A DNA stretch of 55,245 bases from Roseofilum acuticapitatum BLCC-M154 (GTDB lineage: Bacteria > Cyanobacteriota > Cyanobacteriia > Cyanobacteriales > Desertifilaceae), in NCBI RefSeq assembly GCF_030068475.1, contig NZ_JAQOSP010000037.1, positions 1 through 55,245 of the forward strand, written 5' to 3'. Made by a program: the position numbers and the translations under genes. Positions 8,784 through 17,067 of this stretch are shown one piece after another (position 1 is the first letter of the stretch; every line of letters starts with the position of its first letter). The notes under the pieces are model-generated. The model worked only from the letters and a program-made list of their open reading frames with translations, did not search any database and was not told where the DNA came from.

Positions 8784-9091
8784 TTCTTGTAGGGGCAGGT
8801 TTAACCATATTCCCCATATCCCATCCATAACTTCTGTAAACCTGCCCCACCCCTACCAAAATGGTGAGGGCGGGTTCAGGACCTTAATTTATGGGTTTCC
8901 TAAATGTTGGTATAACCCGCCCCTACAACATCGATAATTCCCCATTCTTGTAGGGGCAGGTTTAACGATATCCCCCATTTCCCATCCATAACTTCTGTAA
9001 ACCTGCCCCACCCCTACCGAAATGGTGAGGGCGGGTTTAGGACATTGATTTATGGGTTTCCTAAATGTTGGTATAACCCGCCGCTACAACA
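8784..9091. repeat. R3 tandem direct repeat, 161-bp period
   Basis: Two near-identical units start at 8784 and 8945. Each begins TTCTTGTAGGGGCAGGTTTAA and ends in TATAACCCGCCCCTACAAC or, in unit 2, a variant (CCGCCGCTACAAC). Within each unit, GTAGGGGCAGGTTTA and AAACCTGCCCCACCCCTAC, and GGTGAGGGCGGGTT and AACCCGCCCCTAC, form imperfect inverted repeats. The second unit ends 9 bp from the stop of the minus-strand small gene. No reading frame in it looks coding. Confidence 0.85.
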
Positions 9092-9099
9092 TCAATAAC

Positions 9100-9519
9100 T
9101 TATGTAAACTCAATAAACTTTTTAGCTAATTCAATCAATTCATCCTTATATCCACTAATACAAGAGCGATGTAGGTTTAAGTTCATCTCATCGTCCTCAA
9201 GATCCCCTGAAAAAATTAGGGCAGTATTGTCTACCACATGCACGACAGTCCAAGCAATTAACTTGCCCTCTTCTTCAATCATGCAAGTGATATCCTTCAA
9301 ATTTGAACTATCACCAAAGCTATTTTTTGCTGTTTGAAAAAAATTATTCGCCAATGTAGCAGCAATCCTTTGATCGATTTTCTGGTCTGATGTCAGCACC
9401 ACTCCTCTATTATAAATCAAACCCACACTATCAATATTATTCCGATTTTTGGAACACTTATTGAATACTTTTTTCAGTGCGGCTTTGACATCATCAAGAT
9501 CTTTGTATTCATTAGCCAT
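9100..9519 (-). CDS. Small protein of the NTPase cluster, possible roadblock/LC7-like fold
   Basis: I do not recognise this 139-residue protein with certainty. Its pattern of a helix, IDSVGLIYNRGVVLTSDQ (strand-turn-strand), a helix from about residue 60, CMIEEEGKLIAWTVVHVVDNTALIFSG strands and a C-terminal helix resembles the roadblock/LC7 layout. Residues 100-139 (ALIFSGDLED to YKDELIELAKKF) parallel the end of the neighbouring AAA protein (LIIFWSNLPE to YKNQLYQQISSLF). That suggests a free-standing version of that domain. It is 120 bp downstream of the AAA gene and has its own good promoter. An SD-like GAGGATGG precedes the ATG. Confidence 0.6.
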   Translation of the reverse strand: MANEYKDLDDVKAALKKVFNKCSKNRNNIDSVGLIYNRGVVLTSDQKIDQRIAATLANNFFQTAKNSFGDSSNLKDITCMIEEEGKLIAWTVVHVVDNTALIFSGDLEDDEMNLNLHRSCISGYKDELIELAKKFIEFT

Positions 9520-9559
9520 GATCCCATCCTCATCTATGTACTTAAAATAAGACGCTTGT

Positions 9560-9589
9560 ATTGTAATATTTGTAACAAATTTTTGTCAA
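9560..9589 (-). promoter_or_regulatory. Promoter with palindromic operator before the 139-residue gene
   Basis: Read on the minus strand, TTGACA (9584-9589) and TACAAT (9560-9565) are separated by 18 bp, matching the -35 and -10 consensus at 6/6 and 5/6. Inside the spacer, ATTTGTTACAAAT (9568-9580) is a perfect odd palindrome and could be an operator. The predicted start of transcription is about 9553, leaving a leader of about 34 nt. Confidence 0.55.
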
Positions 9590-9639
9590 TAATCTTTGGG
9601 TTAACTTTTACATCTTCACACAAAAAACAGCAATTGAAT

Positions 9640-11229
9640 TCACCTATGAGAAAACAAACTTGAAATTTGTTGATAGAGTTGATTCTTGTAGCTGAAATAA
9701 AGGGCGTGTTGACTATCATTGCCATCTTTTTCCGGTAGGTTAGACCAAAAAATAATTAAAACTTTATGCTGGTTCAGATCGAAAACATAAAAAGTTAATT
9801 GTTCAATAGTCGTTTTTCGATCTAACTGTATATCAAAATAACGAAGCCATGACTTATGCCAATCACTCCATATATCTGCGACTGTTTTCAAAACTCTATC
9901 TATAATTTTCTCAGTCTCATTGATGTCCTCTTTAAATAGCTGTTTCTTGACTTTGAGGTTGTCAATTCCCTCCGATTCAGAACACAGAGCAACAACCATC
10001 CCATCAATATATCTTGACTTTAAGCCCTTGAACAATATAGGATCGAGATCCTCTGGGATTTCTGGCTCAGACATGGGTTCTGAGATAAGAAAGCTCAGGG
10101 TTTCCTCTATCCATCTCTGATTAAACACCTTTTGATACAGCCGGTTGGAAACGTTAATATAATCTTCAGATTTGGCTGCTAAACCTGATACAATCAAGTT
10201 GATTTGCTCTTCACGACCTCCATCAAAGTAAATTTTATTGACTTGTTTTAACAATTGTTTATATAGCTCTAGAGCGCGGATTCGCTCCTCAACCGTAGTA
10301 TACCCGATTCTATACCATCGTTCCACTTCTTGGAAATGCGAGAGGGTGTCATGACTGCGCCAATTATTAATCAGTTTCTGTTCAAGCAGCTCTTGCACGG
10401 CTGTAGAAATATTGTCATCTCCAGTAATGTTAAGTTCTTCAATACAGAGATTACAGACAAATTGAGTTAAAAATGGCTTACCACCTGTCCAGATGAGAAT
10501 TTCTTGAAATAGCTGTTCAGGATCGCAATTTAATCCGGCTAATCCTTGAATTAAGGCGCTACAGTCCCCCTCATCTAACCGTCCTAATTCAATTCCTTTA
10601 GCTGTGTTGAACGCCACGGCCGGATCGGTTAGAATATCTGTAGGTTTGGCCACCCCCAAAAGCACAAACTTAACCGACTTCAAGGTTTCCTCTTGCCCTA
10701 AAGCTCTGAGCAAACCCAGAAAACTATTTTGCAGCTTCCAAGAGATCAAGTTCTGGATTTCATCCAAGAAAACAATCAGTTTTTCCGTCCCTTTGTCCCG
10801 CAGATACTCCATCAGGTATTTCAGGGATTCTCGAAATTGTAAAGCGGAAGGATAATTAGCCATCTCTTGCGAACGCTGCTCGATATTCTGAGTCAGCATT
10901 CGAGCTTCAGGTGCGGGAAATGTAGCCGCAATCTCCCAGAGTAAACTTTGGCAAAGTGAGGCTTCATTAACTGTTGAGCCAAACCCTTGTAAATTCATCG
11001 TCACGCAATGATAACCAGCATCTTGTAATTGGTCAGCAATGCGAATCATTAAGGAAGTTTTACCCGATTGTCGTGCGGCGAGAATATAACAACATTGTTG
11101 CGTCGTCTCTTGGGTTAAAAATTTATAGAGTGCCCAGTCAGCAAGACGCTTAATATAGGTTGATGCTTCTAAGGATAATGCTCCTCCTTTGACACCTTGA
11201 TAGTATTGTCTCATTTCCTTAACCCTCAT
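9640..11229 (-). CDS. AAA-like (AAA_35-type) ATPase with C-terminal accessory domain
   Basis: The protein is about 529 residues. Walker A is ARQSGKTS (about 52-59) and Walker B is LIVFLDEIQNL (about 151-161), in the arrangement of the cyanobacterial AAA-like/AAA_35 group of STAND-type NTPases. GGKPFLTQFVCNLC and the NRLYQKVFNQRWIEE motif (about 375-390) mark the end of that module. The last 130 residues form a separate domain resembling the small protein encoded next. The frame runs to 11295, but MRVK at 11229 (11-bp overlap with the upstream gene) or MRQYY at 11214 fits better. It probably forms an operon with the HTH-NTPase upstream. Function is unknown; related NTPases act in signalling or conflict systems. 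Confidence 0.7.
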   Translation of the reverse strand: MRVKEMRQYYQGVKGGALSLEASTYIKRLADWALYKFLTQETTQQCCYILAARQSGKTSLMIRIADQLQDAGYHCVTMNLQGFGSTVNEASLCQSLLWEIAATFPAPEARMLTQNIEQRSQEMANYPSALQFRESLKYLMEYLRDKGTEKLIVFLDEIQNLISWKLQNSFLGLLRALGQEETLKSVKFVLLGVAKPTDILTDPAVAFNTAKGIELGRLDEGDCSALIQGLAGLNCDPEQLFQEILIWTGGKPFLTQFVCNLCIEELNITGDDNISTAVQELLEQKLINNWRSHDTLSHFQEVERWYRIGYTTVEERIRALELYKQLLKQVNKIYFDGGREEQINLIVSGLAAKSEDYINVSNRLYQKVFNQRWIEETLSFLISEPMSEPEIPEDLDPILFKGLKSRYIDGMVVALCSESEGIDNLKVKKQLFKEDINETEKIIDRVLKTVADIWSDWHKSWLRYFDIQLDRKTTIEQLTFYVFDLNQHKVLIIFWSNLPEKDGNDSQHALYFSYKNQLYQQISSLFSHR

Positions 11230-12559
11230 GATTAACCAGTGGATGTTCTTGGAAATATTCCTGATACAGCCTGCAACGCACCTGATATTGACCATTTTCC
11301 AGTTTAATTAACCCAGCTTTTTCCAGTTGAAACTTAGCAAATTGATTCACACAGGGTTGCTTTTGCAGAATTTGTTCAAAGCATTGAGCGAGGTTGGGGT
11401 GGTCTTGCAGTAATTTAAGTTTCTTTTGCAAATGCCCAATTAAAGGGCTATCCGGTTGTTTTACTTTGGCTAAAAAATCATTAAGGTTCAGTCCTTCTCG
11501 TTTAATATGATAAAAAGCATGATTGAGTAACTCTGGATATCCTCCTAGCCAGTCTTTGAGTTGAAGGACTTCCTGTTTTCTCCACCTCAGATCGTACTTT
11601 TGAGCTAGAGTTTCAATTTGATTATCTGTGAATTCATGAAGCTCTAAAGGCAAGCCTACATTGTCCAAAGGACTGCCAGATAACTCATATTGGGCATAGG
11701 GTTCTGTGCTATAAGCCAGCAATAGATTAGGGAAGACTAACTGCTGATCGCGACTATTTTTCTTCATGTGCTGTTCATGCCATGAGCGGAGAAGTTGAAG
11801 AAATGGAGATTGAATTAGTTTCAAACCAATGACTTTATCAAGTCCGTCAATAATTAGGGTTTTAGGATCGGGCACTTTAGAAAAAACAAAAGCTTCTAAG
11901 TAGTCCGTGCAACGAATGCCTACAGCGATTTTCTTTTGCCAAAATTCATCTAAACCATCGGACTTACATCTAAATGCTTGAGTGACTATATAAGTAAAAT
12001 TATATAAGAATGTCTCCAAATCTTCAAAAACTGTATCCTCAAGATTCGATAAATCAATACGGGCAACTTGATGTTTACACTCAGTTGATAACCATTCTTC
12101 TATTCGCAGTAATAAACTTGACTTTCCTAAACCCTGTGCGCCCTTGATCCGTAATAATAATCGCTGATCCTCTGGAAGATTTCTAAACTCCAGCTCAATT
12201 CTACTTTGTATGTTTCGCTGTACATAACGAGGAGAATCAACAGTAACAACCCCAGTTAACAAAGGGATAGTTAGCTCTTGCTGTATCTTCGCCCTCAACG
12301 GATGATTCTCCGCCACCATATCGGGGCAATGTTGAAGAAAGAGATTCAGTAGCTTGGGTTGCTTGTTTCCCTTACCTAGGATCTGGAAATATTTGTACAC
12401 CTCTGATAAGTGCTTTCTCACTGTTCCACCAGCGAGATGCTTGGCTTGAGCGATGTCTTTGGCTGACTGTCCGGCTAAAAAGCTCCGAAGGATCTCATAC
12501 CGTTCTGGCGCTGAGTCCTCTAGCTGCTGGAGTAGTTTGTCAAATTGGCTTTTGTCCAT
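11219..12559 (-). CDS. HTH-STAND-like NTPase
   Basis: This 446-residue protein begins with a helix-turn-helix (about 20-60: ILRSFLAGQSAKDIAQAKHL then TVRKHLSEVYKYF) resembling LuxR-type or vWA-MoxR-associated N-terminal HTH domains. A P-loop follows, with Walker A KGAQGLGKSS (about 139-148) and Walker B LIIDGLDKV (about 235-243). GYPELLNHAFYHI (about 345) matches the winged-helix or 'GGxPLL' region of STAND and AAA_35 ATPases. It probably senses a signal by nucleotide-dependent oligomerisation; that is family knowledge, not shown here. It overlaps or abuts the second ATPase gene. An extended -10 lies just before the ATG, so the mRNA may be leaderless. Confidence 0.7.
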   Translation of the reverse strand: MDKSQFDKLLQQLEDSAPERYEILRSFLAGQSAKDIAQAKHLAGGTVRKHLSEVYKYFQILGKGNKQPKLLNLFLQHCPDMVAENHPLRAKIQQELTIPLLTGVVTVDSPRYVQRNIQSRIELEFRNLPEDQRLLLRIKGAQGLGKSSLLLRIEEWLSTECKHQVARIDLSNLEDTVFEDLETFLYNFTYIVTQAFRCKSDGLDEFWQKKIAVGIRCTDYLEAFVFSKVPDPKTLIIDGLDKVIGLKLIQSPFLQLLRSWHEQHMKKNSRDQQLVFPNLLLAYSTEPYAQYELSGSPLDNVGLPLELHEFTDNQIETLAQKYDLRWRKQEVLQLKDWLGGYPELLNHAFYHIKREGLNLNDFLAKVKQPDSPLIGHLQKKLKLLQDHPNLAQCFEQILQKQPCVNQFAKFQLEKAGLIKLENGQYQVRCRLYQEYFQEHPLVNHEG

Positions 12560-12565
12560 ACGCGG

Positions 12566-12574
12566 ATTATATCA
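12566..12574 (-). promoter_or_regulatory. Extended -10 promoter, possibly giving a leaderless mRNA
   Basis: On the minus strand TGATATAAT is a consensus extended -10. Only six bases separate it from the ATG of the HTH-NTPase gene, so transcription would start at or beside the start codon. The -10 overlaps ATTAT/ATAAT inverted arms (12566-12578). No good -35 is visible. Confidence 0.45.
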
Positions 12575-12620
12575 TAATGTAAGATGCGTAGCTTATAAAA
12601 TGAAGTGCGTCGTCAATCTC

Positions 12621-12716
12621 TTGACATGCGTAAGCCAGTACGATAGTCTTGAAATAAGACTAGACAACAAAAAAGCCCAAGACAATTGGGTTATTGTCTC
12701 AGGCCTTAAATTTTTA
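12621..12716 (+). ncRNA. Hairpin-rich leader or short RNA ahead of two micro-genes
   Basis: TTGACA at 12621 could be a -35, although the matching -10 is weak. Two hairpins follow: AGTCTT/AAGACT (12645-12661) and a 12-bp stem with two mismatches, GCCCAAGACAAT paired to ATTGTCTCAGGC (12675-12704). The second is followed by TTAAATTTTTATT, as in an intrinsic terminator. A third hairpin (CCATCAT/ATGATGG, 12728-12744) lies 9 bases before the first micro-gene. This could be an attenuator or a separate RNA of about 65 nt. Transcription has not been shown. Confidence 0.4.
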
Positions 12717-12753
12717 TTACTTATCGACCATCATAGCATGATGGTCTCCAACT

Positions 12754-12948
12754 ATGACACATATCAAGAAGGATCGGTATTTGAAGCTTCAGATTCCTTT
12801 CTGGACGCTTCCGCACGCTTTACCTGTACTGCGGCAAATTGGCCAAACTTTTGGGGGATTTACTCTTTACCTCTCCCTTGGAGGATGGCAAAATCCCGAC
12901 GGTCTCCTGGTTTGGGATCTCAATTGGGTTGTGGAGGTCTACTATTAA
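12754..12948 (+). CDS. Micro-gene 1, 64-residue protein of unknown function
   Basis: I do not recognise this protein. It is rich in aromatic and hydrophobic residues (FWTLPH, FGGFTLYLSLGGW, LLVWDLNWVVEVYY) and has no Cys or signal peptide. An in-frame stop at 12739 forces the ATG at 12754, which has only a weak ribosome-binding site and a hairpin in front. Its TAA overlaps the ATG of the next small gene. The alternative is a single 117-codon frame (about 12738-13091) in the phase of the second gene. I prefer two genes because this frame reads as a balanced protein and the second ATG has its own strong SD. Confidence 0.5.
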   Translation: MTHIKKDRYLKLQIPFWTLPHALPVLRQIGQTFGGFTLYLSLGGWQNPDGLLVWDLNWVVEVYY

Positions 12949-13091
12949 TGAACAATCTGTTTTCCTCCAATGAAGAGATTTTAGACCTGCTCTATCAACT
13001 CTTACAAGACTACGGAAATAAAGCACGGCAGGAAGCCATTTATCTAGAAGTGAATGGGGATGTTTTTATTGTCCTGATCGCTTCTAGCTAA
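12948..13091 (+). CDS. Micro-gene 2, 47-residue protein of unknown function
   Basis: The ATG overlaps the TAA of micro-gene 1 (TAATG) and is preceded by a near-perfect Shine-Dalgarno GGAGGT nine bases upstream, strong evidence for translation here. The product begins MNNLFSSNEEILDLLYQLLQ, an amphipathic helix, followed by a beta-prone end (AIYLEVNGDVFIVLIASS). No family is recognised. The stop/start overlap predicts coupled synthesis with micro-gene 1. A terminator-like hairpin follows at 13105. Confidence 0.55.
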   Translation: MNNLFSSNEEILDLLYQLLQDYGNKARQEAIYLEVNGDVFIVLIASS

Positions 13092-13104
13092 TCTAGTGCC
13101 TAAT

Positions 13105-13134
13105 CCCTCTTCTCAAAGCCTTACCAGAAGAGGG
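13105..13134 (+). terminator. Terminator-like hairpin after the micro-genes
   Basis: CCCTCTTCT (13105-13113) pairs perfectly with AGAAGAGGG (13126-13134), followed by GTTTCCCC. It lacks a strong U-run, so termination is likely but not certain. Confidence 0.5.
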
Positions 13135-13180
13135 GTTTCCCCAAGTTTTACCCTATCCATGAGCAAGGAAACAATCAATC

Positions 13181-13441
13181 ATGTCTAATCACAATCAAGC
13201 TTGCTGCTGCCGTTGTCCCCATCAAACCCAGTGTTGTCCACAAGTTAAAAACCAACAAGCCATTTATCCCTTGTGGTTTTTCGGATTGGTAATCATGGTA
13301 ACGATCATGAGCATCCGGGTTAATCCTGCTCCCCAAGTCCAAGAAACTCAACAGATGAGTCCGACTTGGATCAGCGATACCAAAGACAAAGAAGATGACG
13401 GTGGCTTAGTTCCCACGAACTACCCGCCCACCCAACGTTAG
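13181..13441 (+). CDS. Small Cys-rich single-pass membrane protein
   Basis: The 86-residue protein is not recognised. Residues 8-22 hold a cluster of Cys (ACCCRCPHQTQCCPQ) like a metal or redox site. One membrane helix follows (IYPLWFFGLVIMVTIMSI, about 29-46), then a polar, acidic tail (ISDTKDKEDDGG). A cytoplasmic Cys cluster anchored to the membrane is the likely topology. It lies just downstream of the micro-gene pair on the same strand but behind a hairpin. The ATG at 13181 has no clear ribosome-binding site beyond GAGCAAGGAA about 20 bases upstream. Confidence 0.6.
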   Translation: MSNHNQACCCRCPHQTQCCPQVKNQQAIYPLWFFGLVIMVTIMSIRVNPAPQVQETQQMSPTWISDTKDKEDDGGLVPTNYPPTQR

Positions 13442-13485
13442 AGGAGGACTCACTTCAATACCATTGTCGGTTTTAAGAATAACGC

Positions 13486-13794
13486 TTATAAGGGCGATCG
13501 CGCGATCGCCCTTTCCCTTTGCCCTCTCTTTGTGGCGATCGCCTCAGATTCCCCAGCATCTAGCCTAACCTCATATTGCAGATGGTTAACTTGCTCCCGG
13601 TTCACAACAGAGCGAACCTGAAACCAAGAAACCGTTTGAACTTCAAGGGTTCCGGGAACCGGGGGATCGATATCTGCCAGTTCCCGATATACGGCTTCTG
13701 GAATAATGATGGGACTGTAGAGTTGAGGTAACAGGTGTAAATGGGCGATCGCTGCCAAATTCGTTATCACTGAAGTATCGCTAACAACAATCAC
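13486..13794 (-). pseudogene. Truncated PIN-domain toxin (DUF3368-like)
   Basis: The N-terminus MIVVSDTSVITNLAAIAHLHLL, IIIPEAVYREL and LDAGESEAIA match the first two-thirds of DUF3368/PIN toxins, which are usually near 160 residues. Here the frame stops at 102, soon after the central acidic motif, in a HIP1-rich palindrome (GGGCGATCGCGCGATCGCCC). The last conserved Asp and final strands of the PIN fold are therefore missing and the nuclease is probably dead. Only 45 bp separate the stop from the convergent small membrane gene, so the missing end has been deleted rather than frameshifted. It overlaps its antitoxin gene by 4 bp. Confidence 0.7.
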
Positions 13795-14039
13795 AAGCGC
13801 CCCAACTCCCGCAGGTTTCTGACATCCAACTCAAAATCCTCCACATCATAGGAATAAAGCGGGATCTGGCGCTGCTCTAGAAGCTGACGGAACTGATGCA
13901 GTGACAAATTAGCCAACTGAGCTGCATAACCTACAGTTAAGCGTCCGCTTTCAAACAAATGCAACGCAATTTCCTGACGAAACTCATCAGGAGTCAGTCG
14001 AGAAGCTTGCAGGATTTCATCAGAAATAACAATACTCAT
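13791..14039 (-). CDS. UPF0175-family antitoxin
   Basis: This 82-residue protein has the UPF0175 pattern: LTPDEFRQEIALHLFESGRL, then a helix-turn-helix (TVGYAAQLANLSLHQFRQLL), then the QRQIPLYSYDVEDFELDV segment. Members pair with DUF3368/PIN toxins in cyanobacteria. The 4-bp stop/start overlap with the toxin is the normal arrangement. Here the toxin is truncated, so the antitoxin is intact but may be a relic or may act as a solitary regulator. Its start lies inside the 3' end of a small DUF2281-like gene. Confidence 0.85.
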   Translation of the reverse strand: MSIVISDEILQASRLTPDEFRQEIALHLFESGRLTVGYAAQLANLSLHQFRQLLEQRQIPLYSYDVEDFELDVRNLRELGRL

Positions 14040-14166
14040 AAGACAACATTTTCATCTCTTTATCTTGAGACTTGATTATCAAAAACTCAATAAAGTTATT
14101 AACTTCATGTACTAATTCTTCTGGTAGATTTTCAATATTATTAATCGCTTGCTCACGGAGGTTCAT
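14020..14166 (-). CDS. DUF2281-like 48-residue protein, possible antitoxin or remnant
   Basis: A short minus-strand frame encodes MNLREQAINNIENLPEELVH, then EVNNFIEFLIIK, the typical short helical start of DUF2281/antitoxin-like proteins. It ends in a frame that overlaps the UPF0175 gene start by 20 bp (MKMLSYEYCYF at its tail). The protein is shorter than most DUF2281 members (60-80 residues), so the tail may be a secondary fusion into the following gene. TA-module proximity supports an antitoxin-type role, by inference. Confidence 0.5.
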   Translation of the reverse strand: MNLREQAINNIENLPEELVHEVNNFIEFLIIKSQDKEMKMLSYEYCYF

Positions 14167-15747
<1,581 letters not shown>

Positions 15748-15814
15748 TTTTTTGACCCATTATTTCAGTCACCAGTTACCCGATTGATAGTTTTTCGATG
15801 TCCGGTTGAGATCA

Positions 15815-15840
15815 AATCCCTCTCCCCTGGGAGAGGGATT
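15815..15840. repeat. Perfect hairpin between sqdB and sqdX
   Basis: AATCCCTCTCC (15815-15825) and GGAGAGGGATT (15830-15840) form a perfect 11-bp stem with loop CCTG. A further GAGGGAGAGGGC follows. The sequence is of the CTCTCCC/GGGAGAGG type common in cyanobacterial spacers. It may attenuate read-through from sqdB into sqdX. There is no U-run. Confidence 0.6.
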
Positions 15841-15923
15841 GAGGGAGAGGGCAAGAATTCCATGAAAATGCTATATAACGGGTGACTGTTCTTTATTTAA
15901 TTACTTTAGGATTGCGCTTTTTT

Positions 15924-17054
15924 ATGAGAATTGCTCTGTTTACAGAAACATTTCTACCCAAGATTGACGGGATTGTTACTCGTCTAACCCAGACCGTCGA
16001 TCATCTGCAACGATTGGGCGATCGCGTGTTAATTGTTTGTCCGGAAGGGGGACTGACAGAATATAAGGGAGCTAAAATCTATGGGGTATCGGGAATGCCC
16101 CTACCCTGGTATCCTGAGCTAAAAATGGCGTTTCCGCGACCAGCCATTGGGGAGGCGATCGCCGATTTCGATCCCGATCTCATCCATGTGGCAAACCCTG
16201 CGATCCTGGGTTTAGCTGGACTCTATTATGGCAAGAAGTTTGATATTCCCCTAGTGGCTTCCTATCATACCCATCTGCCCCAATACCTACAACATTACGG
16301 GTTAGGGGTGTTGGAACCGGTGTTATGGGAGTTGCTTAAAGGGGCCCATAACCAAGCCGATCTCAACCTCTGTACCTCTAGTGTGATGGTACAAGAACTC
16401 ATCAACCATGAGATTGAACGAGTGGATTTATGGCAGCGTGGAGTCGATACGGAATTATTCCACCCCAGTTTAGCCTCTAGAGAAATGCGCGATCGCCTCT
16501 CCCAAGGACATCCCGACAGTCCCCTGCTCCTCTACGTCGGACGCTTAGGTGCAGAAAAAGAAATCGATCGCATCAAACCCGTCCTCGAAAGCATCCCCGG
16601 TGCGAGATTGGCACTCGTGGGAGATGGCCCCAACCGCGCCGTTTTAGAAGAACATTTTGCTGGAACTCCCACCCATTTCGTCGGCTATCTGCGCGGTCAA
16701 ACCCTAGCCTCCGCCTTCGCTTCCGCCGATGCCTTTGTCTTCCCCTCCAGCACCGAAACCCTAGGACTTGTTCTCCTCGAAGCCATGGCTGCGGGTTGTC
16801 CCGTCGTCGCTGCGGGAACCGGCGGCATCATCGATATTGTCACCGATGGCGTAAACGGCTACCTCTTCGATCCCAGCGATCCCCAGGGTGCAATTACCGC
16901 CACCCAAAAACTCCTCGATAACCAATCTGAGCGCGAAACCCTGCGCCAAAATGCCCGTCAAGAAGCGGAACGCTGGGGTTGGAGTGCGGCGACTCAACAA
17001 CTGCGCCGCTATTATCAAGCTGTTGTCAGCACCCGACAACCCCTAGCCGCTTAG
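15924..17054 (+). CDS. sqdX: Sulfoquinovosyltransferase (GT4)
   Basis: The 376-residue glycosyltransferase moves sulfoquinovose from UDP-sulfoquinovose to diacylglycerol, completing SQDG. MRIALFTETFLPKIDGIV at the N-terminus is the SqdX signature. The GT4 C-terminal half shows LLLYVGRLGAEKEID, FVGYLRGQTLASAFASAD and the ExxxxE-type motif FVFPSSTETLGLVLLEAMA. The frame stays open upstream to 15882, but the ATG at 15924 matches homologues. Length is normal. Regulation is probably shared with sqdB. The repeat array begins about 15 bp after its stop. Confidence 0.95.
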   Translation: MRIALFTETFLPKIDGIVTRLTQTVDHLQRLGDRVLIVCPEGGLTEYKGAKIYGVSGMPLPWYPELKMAFPRPAIGEAIADFDPDLIHVANPAILGLAGLYYGKKFDIPLVASYHTHLPQYLQHYGLGVLEPVLWELLKGAHNQADLNLCTSSVMVQELINHEIERVDLWQRGVDTELFHPSLASREMRDRLSQGHPDSPLLLYVGRLGAEKEIDRIKPVLESIPGARLALVGDGPNRAVLEEHFAGTPTHFVGYLRGQTLASAFASADAFVFPSSTETLGLVLLEAMAAGCPVVAAGTGGIIDIVTDGVNGYLFDPSDPQGAITATQKLLDNQSERETLRQNARQEAERWGWSAATQQLRRYYQAVVSTRQPLAA

Positions 17055-17067
17055 TCTGTCATATCCA

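Noticed and set aside
8784-9091. CRISPR-like array
   Set aside because: Two 161-bp units with inverted ends and no short spacers; not a CRISPR.
12453-12737. Plus-strand frame continuing upstream of the micro-genes
   Set aside because: It runs antisense through the HTH-NTPase start and has no ribosome site. Only the part after 12738 could be real.
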